Position numbers and translations under genes: made by a program
Origin: CAYZJV01 sp049310885
GTDB lineage: Bacteria > Spirochaetota > Spirochaetia > Sphaerochaetales > Sphaerochaetaceae
Direction: 5' to 3'
Length of the DNA stretch: 64,000 nt
Assembly (NCBI RefSeq): GCF_049310885.1
Contig: NZ_JBMDYO010000001.1
Location: 310,001 to 374,000, forward strand
Shown: piece after piece, positions 1-9,071 of the stretch
Position numbering within the stretch: position 1 is the stretch's first letter
Layout: every line of letters begins with the position of its first letter
The notes under the pieces: generated by a model
Databases searched by the model: none
Seen by the model: the letters and a program-made list of their open reading frames with translations, nothing else
Told to the model about the DNA's origin: nothing

Positions 1-318
1 CCGAATCCACTCTCGCTTGTCATATTTGTAACCGTTCTCGTGTTCCAGCTCTATCAATCCAGTTTTATCATGTTGAAAGCTGTCTTTACCAAGAAGGCAA
101 GTCCAAGGATCGTCCACTTCCGAACTCGTCTCAAGTCAGATTTAGCACGTATGACTCTGGCAAATTCCATTACCATGACCCCTGGCACCATAACGTTAGA
201 TTTGAATGACGACCATCTTACGGTCCATTGGTTTTTCTGCGATACAAACCATGCAAAAGCTGCAGGAGAAGAGGTAAAGGGACGAATAGAAAAATTCATC
301 GGGAATGTATGGCTATGA
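1..318 (+). CDS. mrpE: Mrp/Mnh cation:proton antiporter subunit E (C-terminal part)
   Basis: The reading frame is open from the first base, so the gene starts upstream; about 105 C-terminal residues are visible, against a usual length near 160. The piece begins with the end of a membrane segment and continues as a soluble tail with the MrpE pattern (a PRIVHFRTRLKSD stretch, then ANSITMTPGTITLDL and a final HW-rich strand). MrpE is a small membrane subunit of the multisubunit Na+/H+ antiporter. Its stop codon overlaps the next gene's start, and the six following genes are all Mrp subunits, which makes the assignment firm. Confidence 0.9.
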   Translation, partial: PNPLSLVIFVTVLVFQLYQSSFIMLKAVFTKKASPRIVHFRTRLKSDLARMTLANSITMTPGTITLDLNDDHLTVHWFFCDTNHAKAAGEEVKGRIEKFIGNVWL

Positions 319-590
319 TGACTATCATGCTCACGTATATGCAATGGTTCTTTCTCATTTGTGCAATTGGATGCATATGTAGATTGGTCATAGGTCCTAC
401 ATCGGCAGACCGCCTAGTCGCGTTGAACATCCTCTCTGGTGTCGCACTTGGATTCCTCGTGATTCGGGGAGTTGCTCAAGCGCGAGTTATTTATCTTGAT
501 GTGGCCTTGGTGTACGATATTTTCGGTTTCCTTGGTTTCATGGCCATTGCCCGTTTTTTGAGGGATAAATTTTCCCAAGAGAAGGAGTAG
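315..590 (+). CDS. mrpF: Mrp antiporter subunit F
   Basis: This 91-residue, three-helix membrane protein has the MrpF signature GPTSADRLVALN after the first helix and a conserved VIYLDVALVYDIFGF segment in the last. It is a small structural subunit of the Mrp complex in the inner membrane. The ATG at 315 overlaps the mrpE stop (ATGA); an ATG at 309 and another at 318 are alternatives, and none has a strong ribosome site, which fits translational coupling. Upstream in-frame sequence is charged and unlike MrpF, so the longer reading is rejected. Confidence 0.9.
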   Translation: MMTIMLTYMQWFFLICAIGCICRLVIGPTSADRLVALNILSGVALGFLVIRGVAQARVIYLDVALVYDIFGFLGFMAIARFLRDKFSQEKE

Positions 591-591
591 T

Positions 592-939
592 ATGTATATG
601 GCAATCAAGGAGTGGATAGCATTCGCAGCATTCTTGCTCGCTACAATCTTCGGTCTGGCTGGCCTGGTAGGATTATTTAGATTCCCAGATCCCTACTCCC
701 GTATGCAATCGGGTAGTCTTTGCGGTACAACTGCGATATTCTCTTCATTCATTGGTGCGCTAGTGCTCTCTCCTCACTGGGCAATGACAGCAAGAATCGT
801 GATAATCATGGTATTTTTCCTGATCAGCGCTCCAACCGGATCCTACATAGTAGCGAGATTCATATGGCAGTCGGGAACTTCAGAGTGGAGACCCCGGAAA
901 CGACTTACCACACGGAGCAATTCGAAGGAGGTTGAATGA
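592..939 (+). CDS. mrpG: Mrp antiporter subunit G
   Basis: The 115-residue protein has three predicted helices and the MrpG pattern GLVGLFRFPDPYSRMQSGSLCGT followed by APTGSYIVAR. MrpG is a small membrane subunit of the Na+/H+ antiporter. AAGGAG at 582-587 lies 4 bases before the ATG at 592 and 10 before an in-frame ATG at 598, so the start could be either. The C-terminal tail after residue 95 is basic and probably cytoplasmic. The stop overlaps the next start as ATGA. Confidence 0.9.
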   Translation: MYMAIKEWIAFAAFLLATIFGLAGLVGLFRFPDPYSRMQSGSLCGTTAIFSSFIGALVLSPHWAMTARIVIIMVFFLISAPTGSYIVARFIWQSGTSEWRPRKRLTTRSNSKEVE

Positions 940-1175
940 CAACACTCCTGCTAGTATTGATCATCGTTCTTGCAGTTTGCACCCTTACTATGAACGATCT
1001 ATTGCATGGTGTCATCGCAATGTCTGCGATAAGTCTCCTTTCGGCTATCATCTTCTATCTCATGCATGCACCCGATGTTGCCATCACTGAAGCAGCGGTT
1101 GGAGCTGGTGTCTCAACGGTAATCTTCGTTTGGGCTTTGCGCCATTCACAGAGGAGCGACCATGGCGAAAAGTGA
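936..1175 (+). CDS. MbhD-like small membrane subunit (DUF4040, equals a part of the MrpA C-terminus)
   Basis: The 79-residue protein consists of three hydrophobic helices with the DUF4040/MbhD pattern: NDLLHGVIAMSAISLLSA, then APDVAITEAAVGAGVSTVIF. In classical Mrp systems this segment sits in the C-terminal part of the large MrpA protein; in membrane-bound hydrogenases (Mbh) it is a separate subunit, as here. It overlaps mrpG by four bases and the next gene by 14. A full MrpA (NuoL-like) is not visible in the window. Confidence 0.85.
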   Translation: MTTLLLVLIIVLAVCTLTMNDLLHGVIAMSAISLLSAIIFYLMHAPDVAITEAAVGAGVSTVIFVWALRHSQRSDHGEK

Positions 1176-1935
1176 GAATAAAAGACATCTCTGGTCAAAT
1201 ATCGCAAGCTTCGTTGCTGTCCTTTTCATGGGTCTAGTCATGCTCCCAATTTTCCTCAGCGAATCACCTTGGCCTACCTTTGCTCGCGATTATCTCTCCG
1301 AATATGGCAGCTCCGAGAGTGGAGCTAGCAATCTGGTCAGTGCCATTTACCTAGGTTACCGTTTGTTCGATACCATGGGAGAGACAATCGTTCTCCTCGT
1401 TGCAGTACTGGGAACGATGAGTATCCTCTCTAGAATCGAGTCCCTTGTCGAGGCACCACATGATGATGAGAATTCAATCGGAACCATTTCAGCATTCTCC
1501 CTAGCTACCGAAAAACGTCGATCACATGCGATGCGTACCCACCTGCTTGAGGTAGTAACTGGAAAAATTGGACCTATCGTCCTCCTATTTGGATTTTATG
1601 TAATGCTCTATGGTCACATGTCCCCGGGAGGAGGTTTCCAGGGAGGCGTGATCGTAGCCTCTGGAATCGTATTCTTAGCTTTAGGAAACCAACAGGATGA
1701 TTCCTCACCGTTGTCTAGCTCGATCATGCTCAGTCGTATGGAGACTATAACCTTTCTCCTCTTGGTACTGGCTTCGTTCAGTGGACTATTAGTAGGTTCA
1801 GGCTTTTTCGGTAATCCCTTGGATGCGACACTCTACCCGGTCGGTTATATGATCTTTCTCAATGCGATTATTGGACTTAAAGTAGGCACAAGTATTGGTT
1901 TCATGTGCATAGCTATGATGGGAGGAGGTTCCTGA
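1162..1935 (+). CDS. mrpB: MbhE-MrpB fusion, antiporter subunit B
   Basis: The 257-residue protein has two parts. Residues 1-100 carry a YRLFDTMGETIVLLVAVLG segment typical of the MbhE/MrpA C-terminal region. Residues 125-257 are an MrpB (MnhB) domain with the hallmark GHMSPGGGFQGGVIVASGIVF. It therefore looks like a fusion of MbhE and MbhF/MrpB subunits. GAGGAGCG precedes the ATG at 1162. It is an inner-membrane part of the antiporter; its stop overlaps the next start as TGATG. Confidence 0.87.
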   Translation: MAKSENKRHLWSNIASFVAVLFMGLVMLPIFLSESPWPTFARDYLSEYGSSESGASNLVSAIYLGYRLFDTMGETIVLLVAVLGTMSILSRIESLVEAPHDDENSIGTISAFSLATEKRRSHAMRTHLLEVVTGKIGPIVLLFGFYVMLYGHMSPGGGFQGGVIVASGIVFLALGNQQDDSSPLSSSIMLSRMETITFLLLVLASFSGLLVGSGFFGNPLDATLYPVGYMIFLNAIIGLKVGTSIGFMCIAMMGGGS

Positions 1936-2276
1936 TGGTTGATCGTATGCTCCTACTCGTCCTCTTCATAATCGGTTTCTGGGGAATAGTCAGTAAACGG
2001 AATATCATTAAAAAAATTTTTGGTTTGAATATCATCAATGCAGCAACTGTTATTTTGTTCATTCTTGAAGGCAGTACCATAGGTGATGATGCTCCGATTG
2101 TAGATAGTGATGTACTTGCATTTGTCGACCCCATTCCCCAAGCACTCATGCTGACAGCTATAGTAATCGGAGTTTGTATCACCGCGCTCTCACTCGCTTT
2201 GGCTGTCCACCTTTACCGTATAAGTGGATCCTTTGACATTGATGAAATTAGGGAGCGGGTGAAGGATGGAACTTAA
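1935..2276 (+). CDS. mrpC: Mrp antiporter subunit C (NuoK-like)
   Basis: The 113-residue protein has three helices and is a NuoK/MnhC homologue: FGLNIINAATVILFILEG, then DPIPQALMLTAIVIGVCITALSLALAVHLYR. The family shares ancestry with the K subunit of complex I and sits beside MrpD in the membrane. The start at 1935 overlaps the mrpB stop, with GGAGGAGG just upstream. A longer in-frame reading from 1905 would only add mrpB antisense-like sequence and is rejected. Confidence 0.9.
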   Translation: MVDRMLLLVLFIIGFWGIVSKRNIIKKIFGLNIINAATVILFILEGSTIGDDAPIVDSDVLAFVDPIPQALMLTAIVIGVCITALSLALAVHLYRISGSFDIDEIRERVKDGT

Positions 2277-4005
2277 CAATCTGGTCTTTACAACCATCAT
2301 GTTTCCTCTACTGGGTGCAGCAATATCCCTCTGCGCAAAAATCGTAGGAAAAGAGAGAGTTCTTGTAAAATTATTGGAGTACGGGGGAGCGTTTGTAGGT
2401 CTAGTCCTTCCATGGATAGCACTGGTGCGATTGTTTCCCTTAGTTCTCCAAGGAGAGGCAATTACGGGTATTGTCGGAAGTTGGTATCCAGGAGTAGGTA
2501 TATCCTACCGATTCGATGGTTTGGCATGGCTTATCCATGTGCTTGGCTTCACTATTGCTATCGCTGCATATATCTATGCTCTAGGAGGGGGTCCAAGAGG
2601 TCCAGCATTTACAGGAGTGTTCTTAATCCAGACAGCTGCATTGGCTGCCACGATCATGACCACGGATTTGTTCAATCTCTTCGTTTGCCTAGAAGTGCTC
2701 GGCATTACCTCTTATGTACTTATTCCCACATCGAAAAAAGGGGGAGCCTCTCTCGCTGCATTCTCCTATCTCATGGTTAGTGCTACCGCTATGGTCTTCT
2801 TCCTTCTAGGCACATATGGTCTCTATCGGATTACCGGAACATTGTCCTATGAGGGGATCACCAAAAGCTTGGAGACAATAGGAGCCCAAGATCGCTTGGT
2901 TGTTCTCATGGCATTGGCAGTTCTGGTCTCTGCAATTGCTATCCGTGTTGCAATCATGCCTCTATATGGTTGGCTTCCCGATGCACATGCACTTGCACCC
3001 CACGCCGTATCGGCAGTACTTTCCGGTGTATTGATCAAGACACCGCTTTTCGCCCTTTCAAGAGTCCTGTTGCTCTTCCAAGCTGGAGTTGAAGTGGGAC
3101 AACTAATGAGTATAGCAGGCGCGTTCACCGCATTGGTGGCAGTACTGATAGCACTCTCCCAATCAGATGCGAAAAGGCTGTTGGCTTACCATTCCATTAG
3201 CCAAATAGGGTACATTGTCGCAGCTTGGGGTATGGCAATCCATCTGGGAACCGATTCCGTCCTGGGACTATCGCTTATGACGGGTGCCTACCTCCATGCC
3301 CTATATCACGCTCTTTTTAAAGGACTTCTCTTCCTTAGTGTAGGAACCACTATTGATGCAACGGGACAACGCAATGTGTATGAACTGAGAGGTGCAAACA
3401 CCATACTCCGCAATAGAGGAGAAAAGATCCCCATCACATGCATAACATTCCTGATCGGAGCCATGTCTATAAGTGCCATACCCCCATTGAATGGATTCGT
3501 CAGTAAGACAGCCATAACTTACGCCATGAAAGGTTCTTGGCTCTATCCCTTCATTACAGCTGCCAGTGTTGGAACCGTTGCATCCTTCATAAAGCTTTCA
3601 AGAATATACTGGCCTATGCGAAAAACCTGTTCGTTGCAGATTCCGACATCACAAGAGGGTACAGAGACATTTTTGGGCTTTGTTCCACGATCGATATCCC
3701 AATTGTTGTTGGCCGGTCTTTGTATCGCGGGCGGAATGTGGACTCCTACCATCTTCTCTCTCATAGGAAGAATGCTCTCTCAGGGGAGCGCATTAATAAT
3801 AGATGTGCCACCATTGTATACCGTCGACAACCTTTTGAAGATACTTCTTACCATGGTCGGGGGACTTCTCCTCTACCTTGCACTCCAGAACAAGCTTGTC
3901 GCTAAAGTATTGAAGGCAATCAAAGATCGTCCGAGGAGTTTCCATGGATTGTTCGTCTCATTCTCAGTCGGAACTGCGGCACTTGCTCTCTGGTTGATCC
4001 GCTAA
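2266..4005 (+). CDS. mrpD: Mrp antiporter subunit D (NuoL/M/N-like proton pump subunit)
   Basis: At 579 residues with about 14 helices, this is the only large antiporter-like subunit in view. Complex-I-type key residues are present: a membrane Glu in LFVCLEVLGITSYVLI, a membrane Lys in LSGVLIKTPLFALSR, and HALYHALFKGLLFLSVG. It presumably moves protons in exchange for Na+. The start at 2266 overlaps mrpC by 11 bases. Because MrpA is not present in the visible operon, this subunit may carry the antiport alone, as MbhH does in membrane-bound hydrogenases. Confidence 0.9.
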   Translation: MELNNLVFTTIMFPLLGAAISLCAKIVGKERVLVKLLEYGGAFVGLVLPWIALVRLFPLVLQGEAITGIVGSWYPGVGISYRFDGLAWLIHVLGFTIAIAAYIYALGGGPRGPAFTGVFLIQTAALAATIMTTDLFNLFVCLEVLGITSYVLIPTSKKGGASLAAFSYLMVSATAMVFFLLGTYGLYRITGTLSYEGITKSLETIGAQDRLVVLMALAVLVSAIAIRVAIMPLYGWLPDAHALAPHAVSAVLSGVLIKTPLFALSRVLLLFQAGVEVGQLMSIAGAFTALVAVLIALSQSDAKRLLAYHSISQIGYIVAAWGMAIHLGTDSVLGLSLMTGAYLHALYHALFKGLLFLSVGTTIDATGQRNVYELRGANTILRNRGEKIPITCITFLIGAMSISAIPPLNGFVSKTAITYAMKGSWLYPFITAASVGTVASFIKLSRIYWPMRKTCSLQIPTSQEGTETFLGFVPRSISQLLLAGLCIAGGMWTPTIFSLIGRMLSQGSALIIDVPPLYTVDNLLKILLTMVGGLLLYLALQNKLVAKVLKAIKDRPRSFHGLFVSFSVGTAALALWLIR

Positions 4006-4067
4006 AACTATAGCAGATTTACATTCATCAGATAGAGTTAATCCACGTACACCTGAACATTTTTCTC

Positions 4068-4096
4068 TTGTCGTATTCCCTTTGTTTGGGTATCTT
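4068..4096 (+). promoter_or_regulatory. promoter for the 4136 gene
   Basis: TTGTCG (4068-4073), 17-base spacer, TATCTT (4091-4096), about 40 bases before a start that has a good AGGAGG site. This separates the gene from the antiporter operon. Confidence 0.55.
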
Positions 4097-4135
4097 TTAA
4101 AGAGAAAACAGAGCATAAGACAGGAGGAATACACG

Positions 4136-5365
4136 ATGAAACACACATCTATTCTACTCGTAGCGTGTTTCCTGATTGGTGCTGTCCTGGTACCTGTATC
4201 CGCTGCACCGATAGCTGAGAACACGTATCAAAAGATCCAATCCATGGATTTTTCCCAAGAGGATGTCGATTCCATCATACAAGCATACGACGACTTCTAT
4301 GAAAGGATCGAAAAAATTGCTGAAAACGCCTTGAAAGACATGGAAAAAGCTCGTTCTAAGGGTGATGTGGGGGCATATAGGGAGGCATTCGATCGTTACT
4401 CGGCAATGACCGAGTATGCGATGGGAAAGGAAGAGACTGAGCGTCTCCTATCAAGGATACTCAAAGAAAATGATGAACGTAGGGTCGACTATGCGAATTG
4501 GCTCTACAGGAGGAGTAGATACTATCGCCCTACCCTCACCATTGATTTCTCGGTGGATGGAGATACCTACCATTACAGTTATGCTCAGAAGTTGCGCCAA
4601 GCACCTGGGACACAGATCACTCTGCCCGATCTTTCCAATATGAGGATCAACACATCCCATATCGGTATGCTTGCAGGATGGGGCATTACTCCAGATGAAG
4701 CCACGTATGCTCCAGGAGAAACGATTTCCATGCCCCTTACTGATCAGACATTGTATGCCATCTGGACGAACGCGGTGCGGTTTTCCGATGCGATCACTGA
4801 AACAGTTGTTGAACACGAGGGAGTCAAAGAGGGAGATATCGTCCCCGTACCGGTCATCGAAAGCCCAGCTGATTCTTACCGATTCATAGGCTGGTACGAT
4901 AGGACAACCGGTACATTGTTGGATAACGAGTCAGAGTACACGGTAAAGGGAAAAGGAGCTGTTTTTGAGGGTTTGTGGAAGCAACTCTCTGTTGAGGCTA
5001 TCAGTCCCCTTTACTATGGTTTCGACCGTCTACCGACCAATACGCAATTAGCGGTCGGATTTTCTCTTGCGAATGGGGGGAATACGAATTTAAGGAATAT
5101 TGAAGCAACTTTGACAACCGAAAGCCCTCATGTCAAGATATTATGTGATACGGTAATGGTCAGGGATATTCCAGCCGGTCGCCATAGGACAAACAACAGT
5201 AGATTCGCAACTTCGACTCAACAGGCGATCAGTGGAAGTAGTAATACATTCCGAATAGTTATCGATGAAGCTACACCCAAGGGAACTCCCATATCGTTTA
5301 CCCTTACTTTCACCGATCACGATGGCCAGACATGGTCTTCACAGGTTTCATTTACTACTCGATAG
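4136..5365 (+). CDS. secreted protein with an InlB-type B repeat
   Basis: The 409-residue protein starts with a Sec signal peptide (about 22 residues, cleavage near VSAAPIA). Residues 25-120 are helical and charged. Residues 140-260 contain beta-rich repeats in the style of the Listeria-Bacteroides InlB B repeat (YAPGETISMPLTDQTLYAIWT, followed by FIGWYDRTTG and YTVKGKGAVFEGLW). The C-terminal 120 residues look like an extracellular beta-sandwich. The ATG at 4136 follows AGGAGG at 4122-4127. It has its own promoter and terminator, so it is a single-gene unit. The function is unknown; an extracytoplasmic binding or structural role is an inference from the repeats. Confidence 0.75.
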   Translation: MKHTSILLVACFLIGAVLVPVSAAPIAENTYQKIQSMDFSQEDVDSIIQAYDDFYERIEKIAENALKDMEKARSKGDVGAYREAFDRYSAMTEYAMGKEETERLLSRILKENDERRVDYANWLYRRSRYYRPTLTIDFSVDGDTYHYSYAQKLRQAPGTQITLPDLSNMRINTSHIGMLAGWGITPDEATYAPGETISMPLTDQTLYAIWTNAVRFSDAITETVVEHEGVKEGDIVPVPVIESPADSYRFIGWYDRTTGTLLDNESEYTVKGKGAVFEGLWKQLSVEAISPLYYGFDRLPTNTQLAVGFSLANGGNTNLRNIEATLTTESPHVKILCDTVMVRDIPAGRHRTNNSRFATSTQQAISGSSNTFRIVIDEATPKGTPISFTLTFTDHDGQTWSSQVSFTTR

Positions 5366-5370
5366 CATGC

Positions 5371-5395
5371 GGGCTCCTTTGGAGCCCCCATTTTT
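5371..5395 (+). terminator. rho-independent terminator
   Basis: Perfect 7-bp stem GGGCTCC (5371-5377) / GGAGCCC (5381-5387) with a TTT loop, followed by CCA and five T. It ends transcription of the secreted-protein gene and abuts the end of the convergent GGDEF gene. Confidence 0.9.
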
Positions 5396-6965
5396 ATAAT
5401 TCTAATTCGACACGATTTTTCCCATTACGTTTAGCCCGATACAGCGCACGATCAGCCCGTTCCAGGGCATCCAGATGGGAGGAATCGCTAGAATGGAAAT
5501 AGGATACTCCCATAGAAAGTGTCATCTTAAGTTCGGGTTCGTGCGATTCTTCCATGAGAGTGCAGAATCGAGTCAGTAGATTCTTACAAAATACTTCTAC
5601 ATACTCTGTTTGCACTCCATCGCATAAGAGCAAGAACTCATCTCCACCCCAACGGTAGAGTTTGTCAGTACTCCTGATACTAGATAAGATTGTACTAGAG
5701 ACCTTCTTTAGAGCTTCGTCGCCCTTGAAATGACCATAGTTGTCATTGATCAACTTAAAGTCATCAATATCGAATACAATGATAGCAGGATTCGGTTCCT
5801 TTGCCTTGGCAAACCGAAGGAATATGCGTGCAAGATCATGCAATCCCATTCTTCGATTGAACGCTTTAGTAAGTACGTCGTGATTAGCTTGTTCTTCGAG
5901 CTCCCGTTTCCCTTTATTAGTTTTCCACCTCTCCACGAATATGATCATCGCAGAACCTCCTGCGACAAGAAAAACCAATATAACGAGAAAGATCGGAAAC
6001 AACCGACCTGAGACTTCGCCACTTTTTTGGTTAGTCGTATCGATATAGTTATCCATATCCTCAAGATGAATTCCCATGGCGACAATCCAGTTATACTCTT
6101 CATAGAGCTTCGCATAGGTCAGCTTTTCTGCGATTTCTTCAGATCCTTTCCGCTTGAAAAAATAGGTAAAAAAGATTTCCCCATCCTTCTTTATACCTTC
6201 CAACTCTTCCAGATAGGGCAAGTTCCCTGCGATATCGGTCATAGAGGTAGACAAGTACATTCCTTCGGTATCCTGCAAGTTTGGGTGAATTCGCCGTATG
6301 GCATAATTTTCTCCACCACGATAGTCGAGCACTTCGTTTACCCATATGTAGGAATCCTCAGCAAATTCCGTATGGTGAATTTCTGTCGTGATAGCCTCTT
6401 TCACGATAGAATCAATCCTATCTTTGCGAACACCGTAAAGAGCTTTCATCTTGCCAAAGATTGGGGAGTCGACAATAGCGAACAGTTCCTCCAATTCGGT
6501 AAGTGACTCCAGTGAAATTTCCTGTGTCGTGAAAAAACCATCGGTATCGACTATGACGTGCCCACTCTCGATATCCCACAAGAGGGCCGACCACACTCCT
6601 GCTTCGGAACGAAACGTGAAATGATTAGAAAAAATCCGAATGAATTCTTCCTCAGTTGTATCAGCTTCAACTTCCACCAACATCTTGGTGGTTTTTGGCA
6701 AAATTTGGGAATAGCGATCCAGTTCCACAACCCTTCTTGCGTCTATCCTCCGTATCTGATTGTTCACAGTGTCCCGTAGGAAATCTTCTTTCAGCATATA
6801 AATAGTATCTTTGGTGTCTTTGGCGTAAATCTCTTCTATACGATTGGTCGTTACACTATAGAATATCCCTACAACTAGGCAGGACAGGGTTATCAGGACG
6901 ATAGAAGATATACGAAGAAATGAATGCAAACCGCTCTCCCCTTGGAGTACAAATACTTTATTCAT
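5394..6965 (-). CDS. membrane diguanylate cyclase with extracytoplasmic Cache-type sensor
   Basis: The 523-residue protein has a membrane segment at about 15-35, a large extracytoplasmic region ending in NWIVAMGIHLEDMDNYI (typical end of a Cache sensor), a second membrane segment near 325-350 and a C-terminal GGDEF domain. The active site is intact (RWGGDEFLLLC) and an inhibitory I-site RSTD lies five residues before it. It should make cyclic-di-GMP from GTP in response to an external ligand. ATG at 6965 is preferred over an in-frame TTG at 6980; neither has a clear ribosome site. It is divergent from the helicase gene. Confidence 0.88.
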   Translation of the reverse strand: MNKVFVLQGESGLHSFLRISSIVLITLSCLVVGIFYSVTTNRIEEIYAKDTKDTIYMLKEDFLRDTVNNQIRRIDARRVVELDRYSQILPKTTKMLVEVEADTTEEEFIRIFSNHFTFRSEAGVWSALLWDIESGHVIVDTDGFFTTQEISLESLTELEELFAIVDSPIFGKMKALYGVRKDRIDSIVKEAITTEIHHTEFAEDSYIWVNEVLDYRGGENYAIRRIHPNLQDTEGMYLSTSMTDIAGNLPYLEELEGIKKDGEIFFTYFFKRKGSEEIAEKLTYAKLYEEYNWIVAMGIHLEDMDNYIDTTNQKSGEVSGRLFPIFLVILVFLVAGGSAMIIFVERWKTNKGKRELEEQANHDVLTKAFNRRMGLHDLARIFLRFAKAKEPNPAIIVFDIDDFKLINDNYGHFKGDEALKKVSSTILSSIRSTDKLYRWGGDEFLLLCDGVQTEYVEVFCKNLLTRFCTLMEESHEPELKMTLSMGVSYFHSSDSSHLDALERADRALYRAKRNGKNRVELEL

Positions 6966-7043
6966 TACTATAACAAACAAAATTCAGATTTGCATCACTT
7001 TTAAAACCTTTCAGACATAACCCGTATCTTTTATAGCTGAGGA

Positions 7044-7071
7044 TTGCGAAGCGGGAGACTTTCGCTATACT
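7044..7071 (+). promoter_or_regulatory. promoter of the helicase gene, possibly leaderless
   Basis: TTGCGA (7044-7049), 16-base spacer, TATACT (7066-7071). The ATG is only nine bases after the -10 box and no Shine-Dalgarno sequence is visible, so the transcript would start at or very near the start codon. Confidence 0.55.
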
Positions 7072-7080
7072 GTTGTATAT
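7065..7080 (+). promoter_or_regulatory. candidate SOS-type operator (CTATAC-N4-GTATAT)
   Basis: CTATAC (7065-7070), TGTT, GTATAT (7075-7080): an inverted repeat with 5-bp arms (TATAC/GTATA) that overlaps the -10 box and abuts the ATG. The same core appears as a perfect dyad before the translesion cassette at 43000-43019. That it binds LexA is an inference. Confidence 0.45.
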
Positions 7081-9033
7081 ATGGAATTGAATGAACAACA
7101 ACATAATGCGGTGCACTATCGTGGAGAGAAAAAGCATATCCTCGTCACAGCTGGAGCCGGTTGTGGGAAGACAAGGACCATAATTGCCAGAGCTGCCCAT
7201 GTATGCAAACAAGGATCCGATCCTTCAAGACTGCTCATCATGACATTTACTAATAGAGCCGCACGTGAATTGAAACAACGATTGAAGAGCGAGTTGGGAG
7301 AATCTGCTGAAAAGATTCAGGCAGGAACCTTCCATGCATTTTGTTTAAAGGTCATGTCACAAATTCCAAAAAGTTTCGAGATCAATGGTTTGCATATCAT
7401 TGATTCAGATGACCAGGGAACACTCATGGGCATGATACGGAAAGAGGTGCTAAAACGACTGAAGGGTCCCAAGCGAGGATTCCCTTCTACCGAACAACTC
7501 ATTCACTATTATTCATATAGCCGAAACACCTGTTCAGTCCCAAAGCACTATTTACAACGGGAAACTGACATGGAACCGCTACAGATAGCCTTGTGCGATG
7601 AAATCTTCACTGCATATCAAAAAGCCAAAGAAGTGCGAGGCTATTTAGATTATGATGATCTGTTACAGCAATTTTCGGACATCCTAGGAAAGAAACCAAA
7701 ATTGCGAAAAGCTGTCTGTATGTTGTTCGAGGAGGTCTTGGTAGATGAAATGCAAGATACCAATCCCATACAATTTGAAATCCTCAAGCATTTCAGCTCA
7801 GAAGGTGTCCGTCTATTCTGTGTTGGAGACCCTGCCCAATCGATCTATCGTTTTCGGGGGGCAGAGTTTAAACATGTATATGAATTCGAGAAAATATTTC
7901 CTGATAGTATCGTCTTCCCTCTTTCTAAAAACTATCGGAGTTTTCAGGAAATCCTGAATTTCTCGAACTGGTTACTAGGAAAATCGCCTTTCGACTACCA
8001 AAACAATCTTGAAGCTGCACGGGGTAAGGGAGAGAGTCTCCCTCAACTTGAAGATTTCGAACACCAAAGCGATGAGGCCTCCTGGATAGCCGACTATATC
8101 GTGGCAGGAACCGAGAGAAAGTTAACTCTCTCCGACTTCATGGTCCTCTATAGATCAGCCTATGAGGCAAGAAATCTTGAAGCAGAGTGTATCCGTCGTG
8201 GTATACCATACCGCTTTATTGGGGGATTGGTTCTGACCAAATCGGCACATGTTCGGGATATTCTTGCACTTCTCAGGCTTTCACGGAACCAACGGGATGA
8301 CTTGGCATGGCTGCGTTATCTTCAATTATGGCCGAGGATCGGTGAACGTACCTCCGAAAGGCTTCTCGAGGTAATCAACGATAACAACAATGACATCGAA
8401 TCTTTGATTGGGGTGTTAAGCGGTTCGATGGGTGAAGAGCATCCTGCAATCAAAGCATTACAGGAAGCTGTTTCTACTTTTAATAATCCCACAACATGTA
8501 TCCAGAACATCGTAAAGCATCTCAAACCGATACTATCGCAACGATACGACCATTGGGAACAACGTGAGAAGGATCTGAAGTTGCTGGAAAAAGTTGCCCA
8601 AAACTACACCTCCACTTCCCAATTCATTGACGATTTCACGCTTGAACCATTGAACGATACCCAGATTAGTAATGATTACAACGATGATGCAGTAACGCTG
8701 ATCACAGTCCATAGCGCGAAAGGGACCGAAGCTCCTGTATGCATCGTAGCTTCAGCTACTCAACAGAATTATCCCCATTTCAGGAGTCTCGGGGATTTGG
8801 AATCGGAAGAAGAAGAAAGAAGAGTATTGTATGTCGCTTGTACCAGAGCCCAGAACGAGTTGATTATCACAAGGGCTTCGACCAATCGAAATGCATTTTG
8901 GGTCCAACATTCGCCTGCTAAAGGAGAGCCATATTTCCTCCAAGACATCCCGGAAGAATTGGTTGTCAAAACACTGCATGGCTGGTCACCTGATAATGCC
9001 GGAGGAATTGGTTCCCTTGCAGATGTATACTGA
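7081..9033 (+). CDS. UvrD/PcrA-like superfamily I DNA helicase
   Basis: The 650-residue protein has the SF1A motifs in order: Q-motif (LNEQQHNAV), Walker A GAGCGKT near residue 26, motif Ia TFTNRAA, Walker B LVDEMQDTN, motif III VGDPAQSIYRFRGA, motif IV YRS, motif V TVHSAKGTE and motif VI YVACTRA. It should unwind DNA 3'-5' using ATP, probably in repair. It is somewhat shorter than typical UvrD (about 720). The ATG at 7081 has no ribosome site and sits under a leaderless-type promoter with an operator-like dyad, which fits damage induction. It may be cotranscribed with corA. Confidence 0.88.
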   Translation: MELNEQQHNAVHYRGEKKHILVTAGAGCGKTRTIIARAAHVCKQGSDPSRLLIMTFTNRAARELKQRLKSELGESAEKIQAGTFHAFCLKVMSQIPKSFEINGLHIIDSDDQGTLMGMIRKEVLKRLKGPKRGFPSTEQLIHYYSYSRNTCSVPKHYLQRETDMEPLQIALCDEIFTAYQKAKEVRGYLDYDDLLQQFSDILGKKPKLRKAVCMLFEEVLVDEMQDTNPIQFEILKHFSSEGVRLFCVGDPAQSIYRFRGAEFKHVYEFEKIFPDSIVFPLSKNYRSFQEILNFSNWLLGKSPFDYQNNLEAARGKGESLPQLEDFEHQSDEASWIADYIVAGTERKLTLSDFMVLYRSAYEARNLEAECIRRGIPYRFIGGLVLTKSAHVRDILALLRLSRNQRDDLAWLRYLQLWPRIGERTSERLLEVINDNNNDIESLIGVLSGSMGEEHPAIKALQEAVSTFNNPTTCIQNIVKHLKPILSQRYDHWEQREKDLKLLEKVAQNYTSTSQFIDDFTLEPLNDTQISNDYNDDAVTLITVHSAKGTEAPVCIVASATQQNYPHFRSLGDLESEEEERRVLYVACTRAQNELIITRASTNRNAFWVQHSPAKGEPYFLQDIPEELVVKTLHGWSPDNAGGIGSLADVY

Positions 9034-9071
9034 ATACCATTCCATGATGAATGGAAAACCAGGAGGTCCAT

